Assembly: GCF_007859635.1 (NCBI RefSeq)
Contig: NZ_CP042306.1
Span: 2,864,001 to 2,928,000, forward strand
Direction: 5' to 3'
Source: Sphingomonas panacisoli
Lineage (GTDB): Bacteria > Pseudomonadota > Alphaproteobacteria > Sphingomonadales > Sphingomonadaceae
DNA: 64,000 bases
Shown: piece after piece, positions 57,915-64,000 of the stretch
Position numbering within the stretch: position 1 is the stretch's first letter
Layout of the letters: every line of letters begins with the position of its first letter
Notes under the pieces: generated by a model
What the model saw: the letters and a program-made list of their open reading frames with translations, nothing else
The model's database searches: none
What the model was told of the DNA's origin: nothing
Made by a program: the position numbers and the translations under genes

Positions 57915-58361
57915 ATGGCTGACTTGCTGCAACAAGCAATCGAGCGCCGGAACGCCTTGCGGCGGGAACTCGAAGCTCTCGATCGTTTCATCGCTGACTA
58001 TGGCCCGGCGGTTCGGGCTGAAAAGCAGCTTGACCTGCCTACCAACGCTGATCTTTTCGATATGGCGGCGGACAAGCCATCGCGGTCCGAGCGGGCCGCC
58101 ACTGTAGCGCGCATGATGGACGACGCTGAACAGATCATTTTAGCGACGGGACGACCCATGACGCGTAGCCAATTGCTTGCGCGCCTGACCGATGGTGGTC
58201 ATCGGATCGACGGGGGCGATCAAAGTAAAGTTCTAGGGACCAACATCTGGCGGTCACGTCGTTTCCACAACATTCTCGGCGCGGGTTACTGGCCAAAAAG
58301 CGCGCCGATACCGGAAGCATTCAAGCGATTTACCATCCGAGATAGCATGTTGAGTGCCTGA
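57915..58361 (+). CDS. Coiled-coil and winged-helix-like (HARE-HTH-like) protein
   Basis: A 148-residue protein starting MADLLQQAIERRNALRREL, with GGGAGA about six bases before ATG 57915. The N-terminal helix is coiled-coil-like (residues about 3-35). The C-terminal part has a helix-turn-helix feel: MTRSQLLARLTDGGHRI, then VLGTNIWRSRRFHNILGAG and YWP, reminiscent of HARE-HTH modules where a helix-helix-wing ends in a Trp/Tyr-rich strand. Function unknown; DNA or chromatin-like binding is an inference. It lies opposite a similar protein (58586-59053). Confidence 0.55.
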   Translation: MADLLQQAIERRNALRRELEALDRFIADYGPAVRAEKQLDLPTNADLFDMAADKPSRSERAATVARMMDDAEQIILATGRPMTRSQLLARLTDGGHRIDGGDQSKVLGTNIWRSRRFHNILGAGYWPKSAPIPEAFKRFTIRDSMLSA

Positions 58362-58374
58362 GCCGGTTCTGTTC

Positions 58375-58434
58375 TTAACTCGTTAACGTGGCGAGCCGCC
58401 ACTCCAACTCCCCGCCATTCCCATACCATTCGCC
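58375..58434 (-). pseudogene. 3' remnant of a paralogue of the 58586-59053 gene
   Basis: The frame reads GEWYGNGGELEWRLATLTS then stop. GNGGELEWRL is identical to the C-terminus of the 58586-59053 protein (RHGNGGELEWRLSI). The DNA of the two is also alike (CCGCCA, CTCCCCGCC). It begins right after the stop of the 44-residue membrane protein in the same frame. It is probably a leftover from a duplication or recombination. Confidence 0.55.
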
Positions 58435-58569
58435 TCAGTAACCGCGACGTTCCCTCTCGCGGCGGGCGACGTTCTTATGGCTCATGTAGCGTAAACGGGC
58501 GCCCAGTGCGGCCAGGGCAACGACCATTAGAGCGATAAGCGTATAAGCGATAATCAAACGATCAGGCAT
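58435..58569 (-). CDS. Mini membrane protein (44 aa)
   Basis: ATG 58569 with GGAG seven bases upstream (GGAGTAACAAG then ATG) and stop at 58435. The product starts MPDRLIIAYTLIALMVVALA, a single membrane helix, followed by a strongly basic tail MSHKNVARRERERRGY. It begins 16 bases after the stop of the 58586-59053 gene, so it is probably in the same transcript. Topology by positive-inside rule: short periplasmic N-terminus, cytosolic basic tail. Unknown function. Confidence 0.5.
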   Translation of the reverse strand: MPDRLIIAYTLIALMVVALAALGARLRYMSHKNVARRERERRGY

Positions 58570-58585
58570 CTTGTTACTCCGACGG

Positions 58586-59053
58586 TCAGATACTCAACCG
58601 CCATTCAAGCTCCCCGCCGTTTCCATGCCGTGCGCCCATTACGCGCCCCTGTCGCCTCATTTTTTGCAGCCCGTCGCCACAGCGCTTGCGTAGGTTGGTG
58701 AGCAACGCACGGTCGCGCTGATCTAGCCCGCGCTCACGTATCAGCGCTGTCGCCGCGCCCAGCGTCGTTACAGAGCCTTCCGAGCGTATCAGATCGAGCA
58801 GGAAGCGGTGCAGTCCGTCGATACCTTCACCGCGCCGCTTGTGTTCCGTCGCCAGCTTCACGGTCGGATCGAACACCCTTAGCGCGGCCTCTATCGCGTC
58901 TAGCGCGGACTGCTTTGCCAGCAGCGCCGAACGGGCTTCGCCTATGTCGCCGAGCAATTCCTGGTGCTTGCGCAGCAGCCCTGCGACCGTCTGTTGGTAT
59001 CCATTGGCGGTTATCGCGGAGTAACTATCGCCGGATTCCTGCCCGTGTTTCAT
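58586..59053 (-). CDS. Coiled-coil and winged-helix-like protein
   Basis: A 155-residue protein, MKHGQESGDSYSAITANGY at the start, then coiled-coil helix LLRKHQELLGDIGEARSAL and LLAKQSALDAIEAALRVF. The C-terminal half looks winged-helix: GLHRFLLDLIRSEGSVTTL, ATALIRERGLDQRDRAL, LRKRCGDGLQKMRRQGRV, NGGELEWRLSI. The layout is the same as in the gene at 57915 (coiled coil, then HTH-like ending with aromatic/Trp). It is probably a DNA-binding protein of the island. A duplicate of its 3' end lies at 58375-58434. Confidence 0.6.
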   Translation of the reverse strand: MKHGQESGDSYSAITANGYQQTVAGLLRKHQELLGDIGEARSALLAKQSALDAIEAALRVFDPTVKLATEHKRRGEGIDGLHRFLLDLIRSEGSVTTLGAATALIRERGLDQRDRALLTNLRKRCGDGLQKMRRQGRVMGARHGNGGELEWRLSI

Positions 59054-59195
59054 ACGATGACACTACGTAACGCGGGCGATTACATCTATACGGGTCGTGG
59101 TGCATTTGCTACATAATGCCGCTCGACTGGCGTCAGCGCGTCGCCGGTAAGGCGCGGCCGGGATCGGGTCCCGTTCTGGTGATCGGCGGCGACTT
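59054..59195. other. Gap between accessory island and DUF1996 gene
   Basis: 142 bases with no supported gene, RNA or terminator. TACATCTATACGGGTCG near 59091 is AT-richer than surrounding core DNA. I see no direct repeats that would mark the island edge. Confidence 0.4.
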
Positions 59196-60368
59196 CTAAG
59201 ATCGCACCGTCGCGGTGCCGCGCAATTGCTGGCCATTGCCCAGATCGCCGCCCGAACAATTGAGCAGTTTGTCGATGCAATTGGCGATCCATTTCGCCTC
59301 GGTCGCCGGATCCCACGCACTGAAGAAATCGGCGTGGTATGTGCCGCCCGGCTCTGCGCCCATCATCGCATCCGACGACAACACCCATTTCGACGCATCC
59401 GCCGTGACCGTCCAGAACGCCGTCTGCGTATATTGCGGCATCACCTTGGGATGCTTGCGATCGCACTTAAGCTGGCCGCGATCGTTATATTTGGCGTAGG
59501 CGACGTGATCGCGGTGATTGGCGCTGTCGAGACGTTCGCCGTCCCAGCAATCGGGCGCTTCGATCCGCACTTCCAGCCGCATGCCGACAGCGCAGCCGCG
59601 GAGCGCCGCCTTCATCGTCTGCGACCGCTCATTGATGACGACGTCGCCCTTTTGCGTTGTGCATTGCCAGAAGGTGGAGCCGGTCGCCGGCTTGCCCGTC
59701 AGCATGTCGTAGCCGAAGATGAACTTGAGCCCTGGCGGAATGGCGACACACTCGTCGCCCTGAATCTTGCACAAGGGGGACGATGCGGGATAGCGCTTAT
59801 AGTAGATCCCGAAGGTCGGGTTGACCACGCGGCCGTCGCCGTCGAGCATCGCCGGCTGCCAATAGGCAGACCGGTTGAGCTTCGACATGCACGTGCTGTC
59901 GCCCGTCGCGCGCAAGCTGGCATAGGTCGAGCCGGCATTGACCTTCGTGTTGCCGAAGAACGTATGGAGGTGCGATTTGCCGGGCTGGCCGTACCAGACG
60001 ATCGGATCGTCGGACTTGGATATCCCCGCGGCGCACGCGAAGCGGAAAGCGCCGACATTGTCGGGCGCGGCGGACACGGGGATCGCTCCGTTACCCCAAG
60101 ACGGCACCAGTTCGGCCGTCGTGTTGAAGTTCGACGCGATCGGCGCGACGATCGCGGCCGGATCGGCCTGCGGCGCTATTCCGACAACTTCCTGCTCGCG
60201 CGCAGGCTGGCCCGCCACGGCTGCGGTCGCCTTGGGCTTGGACGGACAGCCGGACTGCGTCTTGTCATTCGCACAGTTCGGGATCGCGCGTGCGCCGAGC
60301 CCAAGCTCGGCATAGCCAGCCAGCATCACGATCGCGGCCACGACGGCAAAGACCCAGCGGAGTTTCAT
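59196..60368 (-). CDS. Secreted DUF1996 domain protein
   Basis: A 390-residue protein with signal peptide (VFAVVAAIVMLAGYAELGL, cleavage near residue 27). The DUF1996 domain (about residues 100-370) has the hallmark GKSHLHTFFGNTKVNAGSTY, a His/Phe-rich strand, and later CKIQGDECVAIPPGLKFIFG, APDCWDGERLDSANHRDHVA and GTYHADFFSAWDP. The His residues and paired cysteines suggest a metal-binding secreted enzyme or binding protein. The family is mainly known from fungi and some soil bacteria, function unknown. Transcribed alone. Confidence 0.8.
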   Translation of the reverse strand: MKLRWVFAVVAAIVMLAGYAELGLGARAIPNCANDKTQSGCPSKPKATAAVAGQPAREQEVVGIAPQADPAAIVAPIASNFNTTAELVPSWGNGAIPVSAAPDNVGAFRFACAAGISKSDDPIVWYGQPGKSHLHTFFGNTKVNAGSTYASLRATGDSTCMSKLNRSAYWQPAMLDGDGRVVNPTFGIYYKRYPASSPLCKIQGDECVAIPPGLKFIFGYDMLTGKPATGSTFWQCTTQKGDVVINERSQTMKAALRGCAVGMRLEVRIEAPDCWDGERLDSANHRDHVAYAKYNDRGQLKCDRKHPKVMPQYTQTAFWTVTADASKWVLSSDAMMGAEPGGTYHADFFSAWDPATEAKWIANCIDKLLNCSGGDLGNGQQLRGTATVRS

Positions 60369-60532
60369 CTACAGTTCCCGACGCTTGCGAAATCCATAGC
60401 CTTTCGCGGCCGACTTCCGAAGCGGAATCGAAGCATAATATCCGTCCCGGATTGGGTCCGGTGACCGTCATCAGGCGCGATTTCTTGCCCCGCATCCTTC
60501 CGCAAACCGGCTTCAGGCGATAAGCGCGGAGC

Positions 60533-61447
60533 GTGGATCTGTACCTCCCCATCGCTAACCTGTCGGTCAACGCGCTCGTCATCGTCGGACTGGGCGTGTT
60601 CGTCGGGTTGCTGTCGGGGATGTTCGGGGTCGGCGGCGGGTTCCTGACGACGCCGTTGCTGATCATCTACGGGATCCCGCCCACCGTGGCGGCCGCATCG
60701 TCGGCGAGCCAGGTGACCGGGGCCAGCGTATCCGGCGTGTTCGCGCACCTGCAGCGACGCGGGGTCGATTTCCAGATGGGCGGGATCATGGTCGCGGGTG
60801 GATTTTGCGGGTCGGCGTTCGGCGCGTGGATCTTCAAGGCGCTGCAGGCGAGTGGGCAACTCGATACCGTGATCGCGGTCGTCTATGTCGTGATGCTCGG
60901 GTCGATCGGCTGGATGATGGCGCGCGAATCGATCCAGTTCATCCGTGCCACGCGCGCCGGGGCGACCCCGCGCGCCGCCAAGCGCCGGCATCACCCGCTG
61001 GTCGCGTCGCTGCCGTTCCGGATGCGTTTCTACCGCTCGGGCCTCTACATCTCGCCGCTCGCGCCGTTGCTGCTCGGGTTCGGGGTCGGCATCCTGACGA
61101 TCCTGCTCGGCGTCGGCGGCGGATTCATCCTCGTCCCCGCGATGATCTACTTGCTCGGCATGGCCACGCAGGTCGTGGTCGGGACCAGCCTGTTCCAGAC
61201 GCTGTTCGTCACGGCCTGGGCGACGATGGTGCACGCGACGACCACCAAGGCGGTCGACATCGTGCTCGCGGCGTTGCTGCTGGTCGGGTCGGTCACCGGC
61301 GCGCAACTCGGCGCGCGGTTCGCGACCAAGGTGAAGCCCGAATATCTCCGCCTGGCGCTCGCGACGATCGTGCTGCTGGTCGGCTTGCGCATCCTGATCG
61401 GGCTGACGTGGCGGCCCGACGAAATCTTCACGGTCGAACTGTCGTGA
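60533..61447 (+). CDS. TSUP-family (TauE/SafE) permease
   Basis: A 304-residue inner-membrane protein with about eight helices. TSUP signatures: VGLLSGMFGVGGGFLTTPLL near residue 25 and GILTILLGVGGGFILVPAMI near residue 195, a full internal repeat. GTG start 60533 (MDLYLPIANLSV). It overlaps the TIGR02186 gene (GTGA). TSUP plus TIGR02186 is a recurring pair in alphaproteobacteria, where the permease likely moves a sulphur anion or other small acid. Second TSUP gene in the window. Confidence 0.85.
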   Translation: MDLYLPIANLSVNALVIVGLGVFVGLLSGMFGVGGGFLTTPLLIIYGIPPTVAAASSASQVTGASVSGVFAHLQRRGVDFQMGGIMVAGGFCGSAFGAWIFKALQASGQLDTVIAVVYVVMLGSIGWMMARESIQFIRATRAGATPRAAKRRHHPLVASLPFRMRFYRSGLYISPLAPLLLGFGVGILTILLGVGGGFILVPAMIYLLGMATQVVVGTSLFQTLFVTAWATMVHATTTKAVDIVLAALLLVGSVTGAQLGARFATKVKPEYLRLALATIVLLVGLRILIGLTWRPDEIFTVELS

Positions 61448-62214
61448 GGGCGACGGCGCTCCTCCTGCTCGCGCCTCTGATGATGGGTCAGGCCAAGCCA
61501 GCGCCCAAGCCCGTCCTGGTTCCCGACGTCTCGCAGCGGCAGATCGAGATCGCCTATTCGTTCACCGGTGCCGAACTGCTGCTGTTCGGGGCGATCCTTT
61601 ACCCCGGCGGTCGCCTGCCCGACGACGACAAGCCGACCGACATCGTCGTCGTGGTCAAGGGGCCGACCCAGTCGATCCTGGTGCGCGAGAAGGAACAGGT
61701 CGCCGGCATATGGGTCAACGCGGCGCGGCTCCGCTATCGCTCGGCGCCCAGCTTCTACGGCATGGTGTCGTCGCGGCCGATCGACCAGCTCGTCGACGAG
61801 CGGACGCGGGCGATTTACGAACTCGGGCTGCGCAGCCTCCAGCTGTCGCCCGCGTCCAACGCGCCGTCCGACGAACAGGATCGCTTCGCCCGCGGGCTGT
61901 CGGATCTCAAGGCGCGGACCGGGCTCTATTACCAGAAGCCCAACGCGGTCGAGATCACCGACGGCGTGCTCTACCGCGCGCGGGTCGATATTCCGGCGCG
62001 TGTGCCGGTCGGGCGGTTCACCGCGGAAACCTTCCTGATCCGCGACGGACACGTCCTCGCCGTCGCGACCAAGGAGATCGAGATCCGCAAGTCGGGGTTC
62101 GAACGCTTCGTCGCGCGGTCGGCGCAGCGCTGGTCGATCACCTATGGCCTGGTCACCGTCGCGCTGTCGGTGCTGTTCGGCTGGGCGGCCGGCTATATCG
62201 CGCGGCGGTTCTGA
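61444..62214 (+). CDS. TIGR02186-family membrane-anchored protein
   Basis: A 256-residue protein, GTG start 61444 overlapping the TSUP stop. Signal peptide ALLLLAPLMMGQ, then a beta-rich extracytoplasmic domain: QRQIEIAYSFTGAELLLFG, ADIVVVVKGP-like segment (TDIVVVVKGPTQSILVREKE in parts), VAGIWVNAARLRYRSAPSFY. A C-terminal membrane helix SITYGLVTVALSVLFGWAAG anchors it. The family always accompanies TSUP permeases in alphaproteobacteria, so it is probably a periplasmic accessory subunit. Confidence 0.8.
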   Translation: MRATALLLLAPLMMGQAKPAPKPVLVPDVSQRQIEIAYSFTGAELLLFGAILYPGGRLPDDDKPTDIVVVVKGPTQSILVREKEQVAGIWVNAARLRYRSAPSFYGMVSSRPIDQLVDERTRAIYELGLRSLQLSPASNAPSDEQDRFARGLSDLKARTGLYYQKPNAVEITDGVLYRARVDIPARVPVGRFTAETFLIRDGHVLAVATKEIEIRKSGFERFVARSAQRWSITYGLVTVALSVLFGWAAGYIARRF

Positions 62215-62289
62215 CCTCCCGCCAAGGTTAATCACCTATTCTTTACCCCTGCCGACGTAAGACGTGGCCGAATGAGCAGGGGATTCTCG

Positions 62290-63954
62290 ATGAGTGAAAT
62301 GCTGGGCAGCGGCGCGTTCGCCAATGCGACACCCGTGGAGACCGCGGTGCCCGGAACGCCGGTCGGCATGCGCATGATCGGCGCGCTGATCGATATCGCC
62401 GGGTCGGGCGGTACCGTCCTGCTCGATCGCGACGTGCTCGAAACCTATGCCGGCGACCCCGATCCGGTGCTCGCGGGGGCAGGCTCGGTCGGCGCGCAGG
62501 TCAAGATCCGCGTCGGCGCGACCTGGATGATCGCCAATATCCGCTCGCTCAAGCTGGCCGAGGCCGGCGTACTCGCGCAGATCGACTTCCTGGGCGAAGG
62601 CGATGAGGAACGCCTGACCGGCAAGCTCTACAATTTCCGCCGCGGCGTGACGCGCTACCCAACGCCCGGCGCCGACGCCTTCCCGGTCTCGACCGGCGAC
62701 CTCAAACAGATCTACGCCGCCGACAATCGTGCCAATGTCGAGATCGGCACCGTCTATCCGACCAAGGACATCCGCGCCTCGCTCTATATCGACGCGATGC
62801 TGGGCAAGCATTTCGCGCTGCTCGGCTCGACCGGTACCGGCAAATCGACCAGCGCCGCATTGATCCTGCACCGCATCTGCGAACTCGCGCCGCAGGGTCA
62901 TATCGTCATGGTCGATCCGCACGGCGAATATTCGGCGGCGTTCGAGAGCACCGGCGCGATCTTCGACGTGTCGAACCTGCAGATGCCGTACTGGCTGATG
63001 AACTTCGAGGAACATTGCGAAGTGTTCCTGACGACGTCGGGCAACGAAGCGCAGATCGACAAGGACATTCTGGCCAAGTGCCTGTTGATGGCCCGCGGCA
63101 AGAGCCGGCTGGGGCAGGAAATCCCCAAGCTGACGATCGACGCGCCGGTCCCCTATCTGCTCAGCGACCTGACCAACCTGATCCAGCTCGAAATGGGCAA
63201 GATGGACCGCGCCGGCGACACCGCGCCGTATCTGCGCCTCAAGACCAAGATCGACGAGATCAAGGCCGATCCGCGCTACAGCTTCATGTTCTCCGGCATG
63301 CTGGTCGCCGACACGATGCAGGACTTCATCAGCCGCATCTTCCGTCTGCCGGGCGGCGGCAAGCCGATCTCGATCATCGACGTGTCGGGCGTGCCGAACG
63401 AAATCACCAGCGTCGTGGTCGCGGTGCTGAGCCGCATGGTGTTCGACTTCGCGATCTGGAGCCGCAACGAGCCGCAGCGCCCGATCCTGCTGATCTGCGA
63501 GGAAGCGCACCGCTACATCCCCAACGAGCGCAACGCCGACGGATCGTCGGTCGGCAAGATCCTGGGCCGCATCGCCAAGGAAGGCCGCAAGTACGGCGTG
63601 TCGCTGGGCCTGATCACGCAGCGCCCGTCCGACCTGGCCGAAGGCGTGCTGTCGCAGTGCGGCACGATCATCTCGATGCGCCTCAACAACGATCGCGACC
63701 AGGCGTTCGTTCGCGCCGCGATGCCCGAAGGCGCGCGCGGCTTCCTCGATTCGATCCCGGCCTTGCGCAATCGCGAGTGCATCATCTGCGGCGAAGGCGT
63801 CGCGATCCCGATCCGCGTCGCGTTCGATCCGCTCGAGGAATCGAAGCGCCCGGCGTCGGACGATCCGATCTTCTCCGATCTGTGGCGCGAGACCGGCGGC
63901 GAGGACCAGATCATCGGCCGCACCATCCGCCGGTGGCGGTCGCAAGGGCGCTAG
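62290..63954 (+). CDS. HerA-like (DUF87) ATPase
   Basis: About 554 residues from ATG 62290, chosen because AGGGGA lies six bases upstream (ATG 62272 also in frame). An N-terminal HAS-barrel-like domain runs to about residue 130. RecA-fold core: Walker A LLGSTGTGKSTSAAL, MVDPHGEYSAAFE, Walker B ILLICEEAHRYIPNERNADG (split), and QRPSDLAEGVLSQCGT. HerA translocases act with NurA nucleases in DNA end processing; in bacteria many DUF87 proteins also serve in defence or conjugation. No nurA or defence partner is seen downstream before the window ends. Confidence 0.85.
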   Translation: MSEMLGSGAFANATPVETAVPGTPVGMRMIGALIDIAGSGGTVLLDRDVLETYAGDPDPVLAGAGSVGAQVKIRVGATWMIANIRSLKLAEAGVLAQIDFLGEGDEERLTGKLYNFRRGVTRYPTPGADAFPVSTGDLKQIYAADNRANVEIGTVYPTKDIRASLYIDAMLGKHFALLGSTGTGKSTSAALILHRICELAPQGHIVMVDPHGEYSAAFESTGAIFDVSNLQMPYWLMNFEEHCEVFLTTSGNEAQIDKDILAKCLLMARGKSRLGQEIPKLTIDAPVPYLLSDLTNLIQLEMGKMDRAGDTAPYLRLKTKIDEIKADPRYSFMFSGMLVADTMQDFISRIFRLPGGGKPISIIDVSGVPNEITSVVVAVLSRMVFDFAIWSRNEPQRPILLICEEAHRYIPNERNADGSSVGKILGRIAKEGRKYGVSLGLITQRPSDLAEGVLSQCGTIISMRLNNDRDQAFVRAAMPEGARGFLDSIPALRNRECIICGEGVAIPIRVAFDPLEESKRPASDDPIFSDLWRETGGEDQIIGRTIRRWRSQGR

Positions 63955-63957
63955 CAG

Positions 63958-63978
63958 CGATTTAGCGCAGCTAAATCG
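63958..63978 (+). terminator. Hairpin after the HerA-like gene
   Basis: CGATTTAGC-GCA-GCTAAATCG, a nine-pair perfect stem starting four bases past the stop. No U run. Possible terminator. Confidence 0.5.
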
Positions 63979-64000
63979 AGATAAGCTGCGCCCCGGCCGG

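Noticed and set aside
62290-63954. HerA-like gene as part of a HerA-based defence system
   Set aside because: Neighbours are TSUP/TIGR02186 genes, codon use is host-like, and the window ends 46 bases after the stop, so a partner cannot be shown.

Overview
The window is a chromosomal segment of a high-GC alphaproteobacterium, most likely a Sphingomonas or close relative. This rests on recognising protein families, not on a search. Evidence: a GAAC-N7-GAAC LexA-type box before uvrA, COQ9 and ubiquinol-cytochrome c chaperone homologues, class I lysyl-tRNA synthetase, a carotenoid hydroxylase (crtZ), the HWE/HisKA_2-type sensor kinase, and several sphingomonad-style palindromic intergenic repeats.

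Layout. 0-5.6 kb: end of a membrane-bound LytTR regulator, a secreted protein, a PilZ protein and uvrA. 5.6-8.4 kb: an AT-rich, broken AAA/TOPRIM-type ATPase, then small unknown genes and a duplicated 93-nt structured repeat. 8.5-17.4 kb: small envelope/stress genes, an old yellow enzyme, an EamA transporter, COQ9, feoAB behind a Fur-like box, ssb, and a GAF-PAS-HWE kinase convergent with a single-domain response regulator. 17.5-24.4 kb: metX-GNAT-metW, a Tat-exported amine oxidase, hisC and prephenate dehydrogenase. 23.8-26.6 kb: the fully overlapping ftsE-ftsX-ydcF-plsC operon. 26.7-33.5 kb: zinc-ribbon protein, tRNA-Leu(GAG), prs, PilZ, TSUP permease with crtZ, sucC and etfBA. 33.7-46.7 kb: nhaA, lysS, TM2 protein, DinG-like helicase with SixA phosphatase, OmpA-like protein, yceD, UQCC chaperone, bamE, rcnB and pbpC. 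46.8-55.1 kb: the giant alpha-2-macroglobulin partner of pbpC, then an NfrB/NfrA-like glycosyltransferase and beta-barrel pair. 55.1-59.1 kb: an accessory island with an IS1595 transposase, a DUF6471 gene, small zinc-ribbon and coiled-coil/winged-helix-like proteins, a hidden 44-residue membrane protein, a gene remnant and a possible structured RNA. 59.2-64 kb: DUF1996 protein, TSUP/TIGR02186 pair and a HerA-like ATPase.

Functional themes are envelope building (ftsEX, plsC, ydcF, pbpC/yfhM, bamE, OmpA, NfrAB-like), iron and thiol-amino-acid metabolism (feoAB, metXW), aromatic and histidine biosynthesis, electron transfer (etfBA, sucC, COQ9, UQCC), and DNA maintenance (uvrA, ssb, DinG-like, HerA-like).

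Caution: five genes (uvrA, the AAA ATPase, yceD, pbpC, the glycosyltransferase) are frameshifted as given. Three of the breaks lie in G or C runs, so residual assembly indels are a serious alternative to real gene decay. Within uvrA there is also an in-frame palindromic repeat insertion, which does look real.
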